64,000 bases of DNA from Trichoplusia ni (taxonomy: Eukaryota; Arthropoda; Insecta; Lepidoptera; Noctuidae). Made by a program: the position numbers and the translations under genes. Each line of letters begins with the position of its first letter. Position 1 is the stretch's first letter. The stretch lies in contig NC_039502.1 in NCBI RefSeq assembly GCF_003590095.1, forward strand, positions 3,070,753 to 3,134,752, in the 5' to 3' direction. Positions 49,440 to 63,910 of this stretch are shown here, piece after piece. The notes beneath the pieces were generated by a model. It made no database searches. It was not told the DNA's origin and saw nothing but the letters and a program-made list of their open reading frames with translations.

Positions 49440-52400
49440 CATCACATCAGTTTAGTATTCATACGAGGATTCATGATTTGCGATAATCAACCTTAACGCA
49501 TTAACATAACGGCTATTAACACCAACATTGTATCACTGTCATCTCGATGTACGGTTAGCAACAAATTTCAATAAAGAAGGTTGACTTACTGCCAGAAAGT
49601 TGCTAGCTCCTGTGTGAGCTGTGTATCAATATTCAAGAGTCAATATAAAGCAAGGTTATTTATTTTTGTTTTTATTGCGATCATAGAATTTCGATGCTGT
49701 CTGTACTGACGTTATTTTAGATGGTAATGTAGGTAATCAGCGACGCAATAGTACAACCATATGTTTGTGTGCAATTATTGCAATCATTTGTGTGAATTGT
49801 GAGATTTATTAGATGTTGCGTACGGATAAGTTTGTGCGTAATATATTACCTATATATTCGTTAGATTGTGTTTTATAGGTGTCTATAAAGTTTTATGCTC
49901 TAGGCAAGAGGTACACTGTCCTGAACATTTAAGATGCACCTGTATCAAATTTCAAATTTATCTTTTTATTTAGCTAAATATAGATTAAATTAGTTAATCA
50001 AATAATACAAGTTAAAGTTAAAGAATTTTAAGATTATTTTTTAATTAAGGTCACTAATTATTTAACATCGAATTCTAACTTTTAATTTTATTTTCACTTG
50101 TAATATAAATATTAAAAAGCACAACTTTCATAAACATATAGTATGCCGTACTTACAACCACATTTAGTTAAATATGAAATAGCTATGTAATAATTGCATT
50201 AGTATATAAAAAATATAGGTCATACTAAATCCATATCAAATTATTCAACCTCTCAATCGTATTTATCTTTTTTCTCAGACTTTTCTAATTACAGTTGTCA
50301 CTAACGGCATTTAAAGCCGCAGAAAGAACAAGACAAGACAAGCCTACGATTAAAAGGAGATTTATCGTCTGCGACACACTTGGAAACAAAAAAAGGTGGG
50401 GCATCGTTTTTCTCACCACAAATCGGAACAAACCGACTTTTATTTTCACAACTTTATAAATACGAGAGTTCATTGACCTAATTTAATACGGTCAAACAGG
50501 TTAAGGGCGGATTTTACAAGACCTTGTAACCGCGATTAGTTAAAGCTAATCTCGGTTTTTCATTTTAACAGCGTGGAATGTACACAGGTTGTACAAAATC
50601 TTCAAAATTTTGCTTCAACAATTAAAAATTTTAATCTTGATCATAGAACCTAGTATCTAATGCCAAGGTTTTCCAACCCTGATAGAGGTTATCAGAAATT
50701 TTGTAACCAAGACCGTCTTGGATAATAGAGTTGCATGAAAGATTGCAACGCATTGCCACGCACCGACACAAAAACGCGGATGAAAATCCTATTACTGTTT
50801 ATGAGGTTTCGTCCGTATAACCAAAAAAAGGCCAGAATAGGGTGTGTTAATGTCATAATGGCAAAAAAATAAGATCAGACTGAAATAAACCTAAGTTTAG
50901 GTCATTTGGTGAAATTGGCTCTAAAAGAAAGAAAAAACGAGAATCGAAGACTAATCGCATTGTTTATTTGGTTTCATTCGTTTTTTTTTTCTGTGCAGAC
51001 CCTTACAAGTGAGGCGTGAATCGTTCGTGCCGTTCCGGTGGAAGCCAGCTGATTTGATGCTCCATTTTACCGGTAAAATAAAAAGTGCAAAACATCGCAA
51101 TTAACTTTGATTTCTGCAGATTTGAGGGTGGTGGATACTAATTAACTAACTTCGTGAATATAGGGATTATGTTGTGTCATTGTAAAATTTATTTTAGTGT
51201 ATTATATGCTGGAAAGCTATAAAATTTTCAGCAATTTTAGCTGTGAAAAACTAACAGATTAAATAACTTGCATATTTTTAATTTGAATATTATCTGTTAT
51301 ATACGTTTTTTCACGTACAAATCCTTTATTGGAACAAAAACTAGAAAATAACATTAATTATGAGTCAACAGCCACATTATTAAAGAACTCTGTCGCAACT
51401 ATTAGCGTCCACTTCCGAGCTGGGCTTTATAAAAATATGTTATTTTCCTAAGTTAAAATTAAGTTTATGAAAACCTTGTATAGAGCTTTGTTATTCGAGA
51501 AATTTTCATGTTGTAAGTTTAATTTTCATTTATAAGGCTTCAGCGCTCTTAAGTAAGCATGTTTCAGCTATAATAGAAACACTCTTGTGTATGAAGAAAA
51601 CCTATTGTTATGGAAACAGGTTTATAATAAACACAATGTTGAAAGAAGGCTTTGAATAGGCTTTTTTCCTATTGATTTGACGCTTTTATGTTTGTTAAGT
51701 AGGCTGGTTCGAAAATATGTCTTTATGTAAAAATGTACACCAATAACCTGTATGTTCTGAAATGTTATTTTCTTTTTAATATCAAAAGAAAGTGAACTCA
51801 AATAAACAATGCCGTCAGTATTAATTTAAGACGTAAAAATAAAGAGAAACGGAATCAACAATTGTATAAATTACAATGTTTTAGTTACCTTTTTTAAATT
51901 ACCTTTGTGCTATAATATTCCTTTTATTCCAAATTGTTCTTAGATACGGTGTTCTTTAATTAAGTTCCTTCGCATTGAAGTCATCTAAACTGTAATTTTT
52001 AGCCCTGAAACAATTACCGCCATCCAAATTGATACATGTTCTCCAATAGGGACGAGTCGTTAGACACTATATTAGGAGAATTAAGTGGTAAGGTACCGAA
52101 AACGTTCCTTCGTGTATCAAGGGTATAGTGGTAGGTTATGGTTGATTTTATTCATACGCTCATCTCACGTTGCTTAACAGAAATGCAAAAGCCATTTTCT
52201 GAGGTTGTTGCCGTCATATTAAAGTTGGTAAGGTTAGGTTAGTAAGTCATGTATTACATGCATACAGAATGACATTGTCGTTGATGAAATCTCAGATTTT
52301 GATGTGTGAGTGTTAAGTTGTCTATTAGCTTGCAATTTTGTTATTAAAAATGCAGTAAAGACAGAGAGGATACATAAAACTAGAGTAAGTAATTTGATAA

Positions 52401-53900
52401 TGTAAAATCTTTGAGCACCACGACGTTTAAGTTTCAGCCACACATTCAACATGAGAAAAAACCTTTAAATAAAAAAAAACAATATTGGCAAGATATCAAA
52501 ACAAAACAGAACAATAGTTTTAATATCCGCTATTCTCATAGCCACTGCGAACCCCACAGCTCATCGTTCACACTGAACTCTGTGGTTTTGGTTTTATTGA
52601 ACGCGTACTAGGTAAAAGGCAAACGACACTGGTATGCAAACCATAGCCTATACCACCATCTCTTAAAATAAGACTTCCAATTGTGTGAGCAGGACGCTCA
52701 GGGACAGCGCACTACAAATGTAGTTCGGCATCTCTTTTCCACACCGGCACTTTAACACGAGGTGGCTATCCCCGGTGGTTTAACGTAAGTTTAATTATTC
52801 TGTCACTGGATAAAGCTGATTTAGTTCGTGCGATCGTTAGTCGATGGTATTAAAATATTGTATTTTCTGCGCTGGCAATCCATAAATTTATTAAGCCTTT
52901 TTATTTTGCAGTAGCTGACTCGTGACCACTTTTATGGGCGATGCTTTTTGACTTTTGATTTTAAGACTATTTTACTAAGCTGTAATTTGACTTTCTATAA
53001 GTAAAGTATTTTCAAAATACTTCACAAACATGAACTCTTTAAAATGTTAATTAATATACCTAGGTCCTGTAATGTGTTCTATTCTAAAGATTGATAATAA
53101 ATGATTTGACTGAACGAACTTGGTGCAGGGCGTTTTAATTAAAAGTCATATTAAATAACAATAATTTTCAGTATATGAGAGAAGTTTTTGAACTAGTATT
53201 TACTGATAAAGCGTGTGTGTTTACGATTTTTAGGAAACGGCAGTAGAAAAGTTAGTGTTATTGCGGGTGGCGCTGAGCCAAAAACTATGTATGAGTTAAC
53301 GTTTGCGAAGGTACTGCAAGAAAAATGTGTAACGGTACTCTATTTGGATCTTTCATTACGTAATTTTTCGATGGTATTTCAAATTCAATCGAAACATGGA
53401 AATTAAAGCAATTTAAAATCTAATCATGTGTAAATTAGTGACAGATAAGCGTTTAAGAATGTATTTAGGTACAAACTATTGTTAAATGTCTTTTTTGCAA
53501 TTAAATATACGGGCCCAACCTGCGAGTCACGCCCAAATCAATCTATATTTAAATAATGAAGAAATGTCCTACGCCTCGAAATAGAACACAAAAGAAATAT
53601 AGCTAACAATTACAAGACCACAAAGCTTTACACTCAAATATATCTAAAAAGCACACTAACCTTGTTATAACGAAATTGCATCTGATATTTTATAAAATGT
53701 ATCACATATTCTCACTTGAGATGTTGATCCTTGGATGGCCCGGGGGAAATACGAACCGCGACAGCCTCTCTTATGTAAGTGGTTGCGGTAGTCAATCTGT
53801 TCACAGTTTTATAAATGGTCAACGTTAAGGAAATATCTCTGGAGTTATTTTTAGGCTTTTATTATCCTTCGTCGTTTTTTAAAGCAAATCAGAAATCACA
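49440..53900. other. Non-coding stretch
   Basis: No recognisable exon, RNA gene or intact element was found. The segment at 52620-52790 (CAGGACGCTCAGGGACAGCG, CTCTTTTCCACACCGGCAC) looks like an old dispersed repeat from its composition only. Confidence 0.35.
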
Positions 53901-53945
53901 TTGTATTTCTGCTAAATTAACAAAATACAAATTATTTGATTAGAT

Positions 53946-54302
53946 AAAATATTTCGTTAAAATAACGTGGCTAAGCTATAAACGCATAAGTGATTCGATC
54001 ATAGGTTAAGCTATGCTTGACGCGGTTGGTCCGTGGATGGGTGACCATCTTTGTCATAACGAGTTCCTCCGTGTTTCGGAAGGCACGTTAAATTGTGGGT
54101 CCCGGCTGTTATTCCTACATCTTTGACAGTCGTTACAGATAGTCAGAAGCTGAAAAAAGTCTGACAGCCAGTCTAACCAAGGGGTATCGTGTTGCACAGG
54201 TAACTGGGTTGAGGAGGTCAGATAGGCAGTCGCTCCTTGTAAAACACTGGTACTTAGGTGAAACCGGTGAAATGTGATGATGATGAAAATATTTCGTTAA
54301 AA
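53946..54302 (+). repeat. 5S rRNA-derived SINE with perfect 17-bp target-site duplication
   Basis: AAAATATTTCGTTAAAA occurs at 53946-53962 and 54286-54302. The about 323-bp insert has a 5S rRNA-like head: CGATCATAGGTTAAGC, then CGGTTGGTCCGTGGATGGGT and GACC, matching the 3' half of insect 5S rRNA that includes the internal promoter. The body and tail read GTTCCTCCGTGTTTCGGAAG, GACAGCCAGTCTAACC and AGGCAGTCGCTCCTTGTAAA, and end GTGATGATGATG. The exact duplication and full length suggest a fairly recent insertion. Truncated relatives lie at 18.8, 21.4, 27.05 and 46.84 kb. Confidence 0.85.
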
Positions 54303-54879
54303 ACATTTTTAAACATATTTATTGTGCTTTTTACGAAATTCTTTCAAAATCAAAATTAAAGTCAAAAATCGTATCTTATTGATCATAAATCCACGGCCAC
54401 GCATCGAGAATTTGCTACAAGATGTATAAAAAATATCTGCATTTGAAATTTAAAACATACTGCATAATAAACAAAGCTTTCGCACCAAAATATTAACTCC
54501 ACAAAGTTAGCTAAGGAACGTCACAGCAAGTTCTTAAACATGTACAATTTATGATCCAAAGAAGGGACGTAACTTAGTTCCCAGTTAGAAATTGAGATAA
54601 CTTATCTGAATGTAATATAAAAGTTTCATTTTGATTTCAATGATCAAAGAGAAAGTGGATCTTTTAATGTTTTAATTTATTTTATAGGCTATTTTGGTGG
54701 TTAATATTTGGTGAGTTCCCAGAATCCTTGCTAACTTTAAAGAGGTGTAAATACGTACAAAACTTTCAAATATACGAAATATACAAAGTTCTATAAAAAC
54801 TACGTAAGATACAATAAAAAAATCTAAAATAGACTAGTCGAATCTAACTACGTTTCTAAACTATATTTGACTGCTCGGA

Positions 54880-55090
54880 TAGACAAGTGTTAGTGATCAC
54901 TCTCAATTCCATTGTGCGCGACGTGTAGTGGGTTCAATCTTCACAAGGACAGACATTTGTGTGATCCAAACCCTGGCAAATGCTTGGTCTAGGTTTTTGG
55001 TGTCTCTGAGCATGTGATTTGAATGTTTGGGAAACCCTCTGCGATACTAGAATCAAAATACTTAATGCGGGCGTCGTTTGATGAAAACGC
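54880..55090 (+). repeat. tRNA-derived SINE
   Basis: A B-box-like GGGTTCAATCTTC at about 54929 is followed by ACATTTGTGTGATCC, TGCTTGGTCTAGG and GCATGTGATTTGAATGTTTG. These are the same ordered blocks as the copies at 29.8 and 56.4 kb. The 78-codon minus-strand frame across it is incidental. Confidence 0.65.
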
Positions 55091-55584
55091 TCACAAAAAC
55101 TTTTTTTATGAATCGAAGAATTCCGTGAAGTATGTTTCGAAAAATTGCATTCACTCCAATTATTTTGCAACTCTGAAACTATTTATGATTTAAGCTTTTG
55201 CTGTGATCTTTGAACTCTATAGATTATTCAGGTACGTGACTTGGGCGGTTATCATTGGTATTGGCACACGGTAAAGCTATGTCCAACATAAAAGGGAATC
55301 TTACATAATTCGCTGCAGTTTACCTATGAACCAACATTCACTTCCTATGCCGTAAGAAATGATAAAAGGAATATATTATTCAACTTAATATGAAATATGA
55401 CAAATGCGGAAGTTAAGAGTTACTCGAGAAATTATACCTTATGCGGAATTAAATAAAGCTCATTATTGAATCATATGGTTACACTAGAATAACCTTTGAA
55501 ATAATTGTAGACTTTGTTCTCCTGAAAAAGATCATAATTTTTTATTGAATCTTGTTTTTTTTAAAGGTCGGACCATATTATGAT

Positions 55585-55662
55585 CTTGATGGCGTGATAT
55601 TGGGGAGGCCTATGTCCAACAGTGGACGAAAATGGGCTATGCTGATGATGATGATGATAAGT
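55585..55662 (+). repeat. LINE-tail fragment with (GATGAT)n end
   Basis: ATTGGGGAGGCCTATGTCCA followed by ACAGTGGACGAAAATGGGC and GATGATGATGATGAT is the characteristic 3' end of a common lepidopteran LINE. Only the tail is present. Confidence 0.65.
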
Positions 55663-56374
55663 ACTGCATAAGTATCGGCCAAAGATGAAGGGTCCGTCAA
55701 CAGGGAAAGGTGGTCTCTATCAATGATATGCATGCCCCACCATGACCAGGACCACTCAGATATCAGAAATGTTATTAGTATGGAATGTTGGTACTACAAT
55801 AAGCTGGTAACAAAGTTCGAGAGTCCTTGTAAATTCTGTCTTTCGGCATACAAACATTTAGGTAGTAGACACGATGACAAGTCACACGACACTCTGACAA
55901 GAGTGGTGGAAAGCGAGAAGAAATAGGAAAAAAAACCTTCTCGGATTTTTTTGCCGATTCTTTTCTAAGAGAATTACATCATTTTTTAAAGAGCCTTTTT
56001 AAGGTCGAGTAGAAAAAAAAAACATTTTGATTTGGTTCAAAGTGTTCCTTACACGTAATCGTAAATACTTGCTTTGGTAGGGCTCAAAATTCTTATCACA
56101 TTTAAGTAGAAACACCAACTGAATCCTAAATTTGTACCTTCGTCATTTAGTTAAATAGACAGTCCCAATAATAGTATGTCACTAGTTAAACCTTTTTGAT
56201 GGACATCGCGAGACCACAGTCTCGACCCAAGCGCATGAAAATGCTCCGCTCGTATTTGGTAATGCCGAATGGAAATGCTTGTTGAATGCCGATAACACGC
56301 GCTCGAATCTGCGGTTATTGCAGACTGATGCAAGTTTATATCTACAGAACTAGGTGTGTCTCGACTTCATGGAG

Positions 56375-56535
56375 TGAGGCTACCTCGCGGTTGGTGGGAT
56401 GGGTTCGATCCCCACGTAGGACAAACATTTGTGTGATGACATTTGTCTGGAAGCCTGGTGCATGTGACTTGAATGTTTGTAAAACTCCCCGCTACGCAAC
56501 GATTGCATTTCTTAGAGTGGGGATGTTGTTTTTTA
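56375..56535 (+). repeat. tRNA-derived SINE
   Basis: A near-consensus B box (GGGTTCGATCCCC, from about 56401) is followed by ACGTAGGACAAACATTTGTG and CATGTGACTTGAATGTTTG. The A box is decayed. Family as at 27.6, 29.8, 54.9 and 63.0 kb. Confidence 0.7.
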
Positions 56536-56879
56536 TATTTACCTTAAAAATAAGCTCTTCGCAGATCTCATATGTCTGCTACTGTTTTCCACATCTGCAA
56601 CAGGCTTAGATAAAGCAGATGTCAGGTCCTAATGGTCTTTTAAATTTATGTGCACTAGATGACATGAATAACAAACTCGTAACGCCATCAGTCCCATACA
56701 CACCACATAGTAATTTCCCCCACAAGATTATACAGCTTTCGGCAAAAACAACTACAAATGAATACGTAACGTCACTCAGGATTAGCATAGCGCATTATCC
56801 TTCAGGAATATTTAAACGCGACGCGTCGTGCCAAATTACCCCGGAAACACGGATGTGGTCAGGAAATAGGCAACATATG

Positions 56880-59800
56880 TAATAATTACGCTCGCTAATA
56901 CTACGGCATATGAAAACCCTCATATGTACGGAGAAAGGGAATAGAGGTACCTTGTTAATTTGTATATGACCCGAGGGCCAAAGGAACGGTTGTTAAACAT
57001 TTTACAAGTTTAGTTTATAATATGTAAGTATAGTTAGTTTGGTTACCAACGGAGAAGATAGTCGATCTCAAGGTTTTTATGAGACGTAATAAAAATTTAA
57101 ACAACATCATTTCATAAGGTATTAGCTGCCAGTAGCTACATCCGCTAAAAATGTTAACACATTAACACAGCAACGTTATATCGGAGTAGAAACTATCAAC
57201 TAACTAGTGAAAAACTTTTATAATTGTTTTCTATAGATACCTACTGACTTTTACATAAATCATCAAAAATGAAAATATAATCGTCTTTAGGATCGTGTGT
57301 CACTAAGAAGTTAACAAAACAATAGTAGCTGAAATTGAATTCCAAATCATACCTTTATTTCACTTTTATAACGAGCAAAGGTCTACCACTTCTAAAAGTA
57401 AAATGATTGCAGTACTGAAAAAGACAGTACTCTATCCTGTGTAGTATTCTATCTCGCTCCCACACAACTGCAAAAATCTTTTTTTTTTAAAGTAAAAAAA
57501 AGTAAGTAAAGGCCCCTGACTTTAATATGACGTCACACGAAACAACATGATCAAATAGACACGTTTTGTAATCCAATTCTCGTTACTTTAACCCAAGTCA
57601 GATAAAATTTCTAAGAAATACAGAGTTACAAAAGTCAAATTAGAATAAGATATTTTGTTTTTTATTTTACTTTTGTTTGATATAAGGGTGTGATAGAAAG
57701 TTAAACATGACAAATGAGTTTAAAGGTGCTACTTATTATAGAAATAATATATGTGTATCGGAAAATTTCAAAGAAGTAAATATTGGAAGAAATACCTAGT
57801 TTGAAACTTGACAGCCACTGATAATCTGAACTAGATCAGATTGAAAACAGTAGTCGTATTAAAAAGCAATTTTCTTTTGCATAGAATGTTAACGGCCAAG
57901 AAAACAGAAATAGGCCAACAGCCACAGCCTGAAGGAAGTAGAGAAAATTATATAATTATTGATTTAAAAAAAAAACCATTTGCCGCTATGTAAGCATTGT
58001 GCGATGTTATATTGTACCAATATTTTCTAAAAGTCTTACATGTCAGAGATTCGCCTATCTTTTCATCAAATTTGGTTAAAATCTGTCCACGTGTTTATAA
58101 CTTTTTGCATGACAAACAAACACACACAAACTTACACCTTTGTAGTATTTTCATCATACCTTGATACAATCACCTGACAACAGATAAGTAGATAGACTAT
58201 AAAGATTCGGGATCTACGTCGGTATTTTCTCTAGGGGGAATTCGTGCATCCTTTTTCCTAAACATAATAATCCCAAGCCGTGACGGGAGCGCGGAATATC
58301 ATAAAACTTGGACGAAAAGTGGAAATCCTGAATCAGCTCAAGCTGTTGAAGGTTATGAGTTCTTGGGAATAGTTTGTTATTAAATAAATATGGTGTGAAG
58401 TGGAAAGGGAAAAGTTTAGTGGTATAGATAGTACGTAATATGAAGTATCATTATTGTCTTTTTACCGACTTCAATTAGGAGAAGGTTCACAATTCGTCCG
58501 TATTATGTTTCTTTTACATAAATTTAAATTTTTTCGTTAAATATTACACAGTCGTTATTTGGACGCACAAAAGATTAAGCATGCTTTTTAGCTATAAAAA
58601 CAACACCAACTGCAAATGTGAAAGATATAAGCGTTTTTGCGGGTGTGATAAAAGTAATCAACCAAATCGGTTCATTCATTCCTAAGATAACAACAAGGTA
58701 ACAACCATAAAAAGGAAAAAAAAACAGTCCAATTGAAAACCTCTTCATATTCACGTCGGTTGAAAACATCTTCAGATGAACATTAGTTTGTAGAAGTGTG
58801 AAGAGGCATTTAAGTTACACATTTAGCACTTTCTAGAAACGTTTAATTCTCACAAGCTTTAAACAAGGTTAATGTTTTCCCTTCATGTCGGTGACTAGAA
58901 CAAAATGTGTAGAAGCCTTTTCTTGGCATCCGACACACGTAACCGCCATAGCAAATAAGATATTTTATACTTACATTAAACTCGAAGTCTTAAAGCCTCC
59001 GGTAACTCCTGATCCGACTTAAAGAAACGACTGTGTGAACAGTGGTTCCGTCTTAGCCTGAATAATCCCCGTCGGAATAACATATATATCATCTTATCTT
59101 ATACAGGAGGCGGAATATTCATTTAGGTTAAGCGTTGAAATTACGCCATTTTCTTTCCACAAAATGTTTGATGAATATTCCTGGGAGCGTATCGCAACTT
59201 TATAAGTAATGTCGTGCACTTGTGAAAGAGAGATAGACACTCTACACATTACTGCGCCGACACACTTCCTCACTTGCAATTATAATACTTTAAGACGTAT
59301 AGTAGACCTATTGTAATTAGGTCACAAGATTTTACCTCTCTAGATTATAATCGTGTCCTGAAAAAGTTAGCGATCTATCCTGTTATTAAGACAGCGACTA
59401 TTTCTAAGTGGGCGTGCAAATACAACTTTAAAAGGAGTCATTTAAAATTTCCAGGTTTACAGAAAAAATCGTTTGTCGTGGGCGTTATAGCGTGCTAAAT
59501 TGTTAACCAATCAAACATTCTCAACAAGAGTTATGTGTGTAAAAAGAACTATATAACTACATGTCAATAGAAATTGTGTTTCAAAATATTGAGAGTCCAA
59601 ACTCAAGCTCAATTAAAATTAGAAGAGCAAACAAACAATAGTAATCGCGAGTATAAGTAACAATAAATCTTTTAATATGATAGAAACAACATATTAAAAA
59701 GAACTTATATAGTACAGTCAGCAACATAATTTAATGAACACTAACCCCTTGTTTCAAACTGTGTCGCGTACAGCTTCATCTTAAAATCATATTATGACAG

Positions 59801-62400
59801 TTGTAGAAACGTGACAGGACTATATCGGTGACTCTTTTAAAGCTTAGCTTAACATAATCATAAGTTACTAAGTATTTTTTATAGATATCACAGCTTTAAC
59901 CGTATCTGATAAAAATATTTTGACTTTAATCGCAACTGTCACCTATTTGAAGTCTGGTGTTTTTAAGGGTTGTTATTTTTACAGATGATATTTCTATTGC
60001 ATCGAGCACTTATTAAACACATTAATATCGCAAGCAACGCTTGGTACGGTTGTAAATTTGATCATTTTAGTTGCAAAGGTGTTTCTTTCAACGGATTTTG
60101 AGAAAAGCGTGTCCGATTCGCACCGCTCTGTTATTTTATTCATATCTTTTGTTGCTGCCTGTACTACATAAATAAGACAGCTTGTAACGATACACCGATA
60201 AAAGTTGAAGCGACTTGAGAACATTTTCTTGTACAACTTTACCGTATTTTTGTTTCATTGTCTGTTCTTTAGGGTTCCCTTAAAAGATGGGAAAGAACCC
60301 TTTTTTTACTTTAAGAATAGCTGGTAGTAGTAACTGTGTTTTGGTTGCTTAATTTCGTTATGTGGTCTATATGTATTATTAGTTTAGATATAAGTCAAAT
60401 GTTTTGTGTCAATTTTTTGGTGTAACTTTTGATGGGTAAGTAAAAGTTAGGTTTTTGAATAGAATTAAGGTACATTCATTCAGTTAATAAGGCCTTGTCG
60501 TAAGTAAAAGTATTTTATCCAAAAGCAGGTCGCCTCGAAGCATTTACTATCATAAGTTGTAACCTAATTTATAATCTTACAACTCGATATCTACAATGCA
60601 TCCCACCATTACAAAACCTATGTTCAGTTTTTGCTAAAAAATAAAAGCTTCAGACCGTAAAAGTCTAAGTGTAGAACGCTCTTCACCGCTTCAACTCCAA
60701 CTTGGCACCTTTTTTACTTTAATGAGTAGTTCGCATAGAACGATACTTATTTACCTGCAGCACTTACAGTCGCTATTGCAGACCGAGAAAAGGCGAATTA
60801 TTAATTTTTTACAACTTACAACTTCAATTGCAACTTGTACTTTTTATCTGACTACTTTTATAGCAGAGTTTGTTAGGCTATACTCGCTTTGAAAGCAAAA
60901 GTTTTTTTTTATCAGATTACTTCGAGTTTTCTGAGCTATGTAGGAGTTAAAGTATCAACTTGAGCTTATTAAAACTTCTATTAATTGTTTCGTAAAGATT
61001 TATTTATTTTGAAAAGGATTTTTTTTATATGTAAATATTATACTTATATAATTATACTTATATAAAGTATAATTTACCACCTTCATTATTTAAAGTACTG
61101 TCTACGTACTTTTTATTTCTTCTAACAAAGGATGCTCGGTTAAATATAAGAAACAAAACTGTTTATACACATTCATAGTGACGCCGCATACGTCATCAAT
61201 AACATGGTACTGAAAAATCCATCCCGTATAGGATTTTGGTCTCATTCTTCGGCCTCTCCTAAATATCTCTGTCCTTAATTGGTTCAGTTTCTAATCAATG
61301 CAGGATACACAAATCTTACTCTTTTAGCCTGCTTTTGTTTTACTTTCATTTAGGAACCTGTAGTGATTCTTACTATTCCTACGTGACTGTGCCTATATTT
61401 AGCATCGTCCTTCAATTGTTTTGCGTGATCTTGAAAATTGTTTAAATATTTGTATTGTATCGGATAGATTATGCATTTGAAATCTTGTAAGATAAAACAA
61501 CTATTGATTTTTTGTTGCGAATTAAATCATTCGCGTCTTATTACGGTATGCGTATTCATATAGAGGGCCGACAGCCAATCACCTTTCAAAATTAGTCAAA
61601 TGCAGATGTGGAAAAGGGACGATGCCCTTCAGAATATATTGATATCTTGCTTTCACAGTCCCTTACGAGGTTATGGTAGACCCCGTTCTCATAATTCAAG
61701 GATAATTGAATGTCACGTAATTGCTGTGGGGGAAATAAAGGACGTTGGATGTTGTCTTATGATGAAGCTCATTGCGGGTCCAAGCGTATCAGATTTCCCT
61801 GGAGTGTGGATACTGTGGCCTGGTTTACTTATTTTTATGCTCTGATCACTTGCGAAAGATCTTGCCCTGATTTCGTAACAATGAACGGGAATTGTGATGT
61901 GATGTTATAATTTGAGTTAAAAGTTTTGGTTTCTTAAAATGAACGTCATTTTCATTGACTCGTAAATAATTTCTGAAAATAATTTCGATAATTCAATCAC
62001 ATTTAGCGCTAATGATGTCAGAACTTAGTTTGGAGTCATGAATTTCACTATAGTAAAATCAAATTTACTGTCATTAACGAAATTCAATACAAATTGTTTG
62101 TAAGCATCACTAACAATATACAGACAAACAGATCATTGATTAATTAATTAATTAATCAGTCATGAATTAATTTGAAGTAACTGGATTAATATCGGTGCAA
62201 AGAAAGCAAAACAAAGTTTGAACGTTCAATTAATATTAAACAGTAATGTTCAAACAGGCCGGTTTTTCATTAAAACAATGCGAACTAAATCTAACTATCG
62301 TAAATTCAAGTAAAATGTTTATTACAAAATCGGTTGAGCTCATTAAGACTAAAAAGGGCAAAGTTTAATCACTTCGAAATAACTTTGGTTGAGAGTCGAG
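56880..62400. other. Long non-coding stretch
   Basis: No recognisable gene. A repeat-like segment at 58065-58145 (AAATTTGGTTAAAATCTGTC, ACAAACAAACACACACAAAC) matches the usual wording of lepidopteran LINE remnants. AGGGTTC at 60271 pairs with GAACCCT at about 60295, a fragment of the 42.5-kb repeat type. A TTAA run lies at about 62138-62155. Confidence 0.35.
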
Positions 62401-62944
62401 GGAACGGAATGTAGCGACCCTGAAGGCATTGTTCTTTTACAAATCGGGCCCTAATCAAGCAAGTCTACCACCATCCCTAAAAAAAAACTTGCATTAGTGC
62501 AAGCGAGAGGCTGCTCTATGCGTAGTAGCGCGCTATCTTGCTCGCACGCCCGCAACCGTCTTCGTTTGGGTACCAGAGGTATCCCCCGTGGCAGTTGTTA
62601 ATAGATCAGTGAAATACTGGAAGTAACTGGATCGTGGGCCAACCTCACTAATTTCCATATATTTCAAAGAAACGTGACGTGCATAACTGAATCGATAGTT
62701 AAGGTTTTCAAGAAGCCGCTCTTTTGTACAAGTTGGGATTGTTAAAAGGGAATTGCTTCAATTGTAGACGATTTGCATTTTGATTTTGTAGTTTACATTT
62801 ATATTGTTTGTGTATCTCATTAATGGTTACCTATTTCTATTACCCTCTTTGCATTTGTTTGAATCCGTTTTAGTGGAAGACAAAGTCTTTTCTTTTAACA
62901 ACTCCCTTAGTTAGGAGTTTAATTTTTATCGCAGTGGTTTTTAC

Positions 62945-63105
62945 GAGCTTTTAAGTCACATAAGCAAAGACACCTAGGCCTAGAACAAGCATTCACGGAT
63001 CTCACAAATACTTGATCATACGTAGGAATCAAAACCGTGACACGTCGCTCAAAGTGGGTTTGGCGTGGTGAACTCTACTTCTCGGCTAGTTTTTGACGGC
63101 TTCCG
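62945..63105 (-). repeat. tRNA-derived SINE, minus orientation
   Basis: In reverse complement it reads GTTTTGATTCCTACGTATG, then TATTTGTGAGATCC, GCTTGTTCTAGGCC and TATGTGACTTAAAAGC. These are the same ordered blocks as the plus-strand copies at 29.8 and 54.9 kb. Confidence 0.6.
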
Positions 63106-63734
63106 CACCATTATGCAAAATAGCAAAACTAAAGGCTTTAATTTTAACTCCTATCGCTAGATAATATAATCATATATTTTTTATACATTGCAAAACTTGT
63201 ATCTATGTTGAATAGAAGATTCTTTACAGTACACCATGTAATAAAACAACCGAGAATAAACCACATATTCCACGGATCCCAATCCAGTTTTTACGCAATC
63301 AAATCCGAAGTCTCTAGGGTCACTTTGAGGATGATTGAATAATAGACAAAGGGAAAGTTACTAGGTTTGCATAAAACATTGTCAGTTTGTTATTGAAATT
63401 AGAATTACGGACCCTTTGTAACTAGTTTACTGTAAATAAGATTTAGGTATATCTTTATTTTCCCCAAATGGTTCCATACACATTTTTTTTCGGAAAATTA
63501 TGATGAATTTTGTTTTTCAGTTAGGTTACACTTAAGTTTGATGCAACTAAAAAATTTAGCTTAATATAAAAATATATGGTCTTATTTTTTCACTAACTCA
63601 AAAAAGCTACACAAAATATTTTTTCTTCATATTTATTTCAGCAGCAGACGTTATTATGTTTACAAAATATAACACCAAGTTGATGAAAGACATACCTAAT
63701 GTTTCTCAAACGTAAACAAAGTAATTTACCCCCT

Positions 63735-63910
63735 TAAGATCAGAGCGAGCCTTCTTAATCGTCGCTAAGAAGGCCTACACTACCTTACTGTGGAAGCAGG
63801 ACCGCGCTCTACTCGGCGTCTATCTCCATCTCGCTCCCACAACGGCAACATTAATTTTAGGTTGCAAGAGCGAGGGCTTAATCGCCGCTAAACCAACAAC
63901 GCCCGACCTT
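63735..63910 (+). repeat. GC-richer segment with internal direct repeat
   Basis: GAGCGAGCCTTCTTAATCGT (then CGCTAA) and GAGCGAGGGCTTAATCGCC (then GCTAA) occur about 125 bp apart. CATCTCGCTCCCACAAC is also present, and a similar TATCTCGCTCCCACACAAC lies near 57450. Probably part of a dispersed repeat whose ends fall outside what can be fixed by eye. Confidence 0.35.

Noticed and set aside
54934..55170. 78-codon minus-strand frame
   Set aside because: It lies across a tRNA-derived SINE in antisense.
56286..56609. 107-codon plus-strand frame
   Set aside because: It covers a SINE copy with a recognisable B box and has no protein motif.
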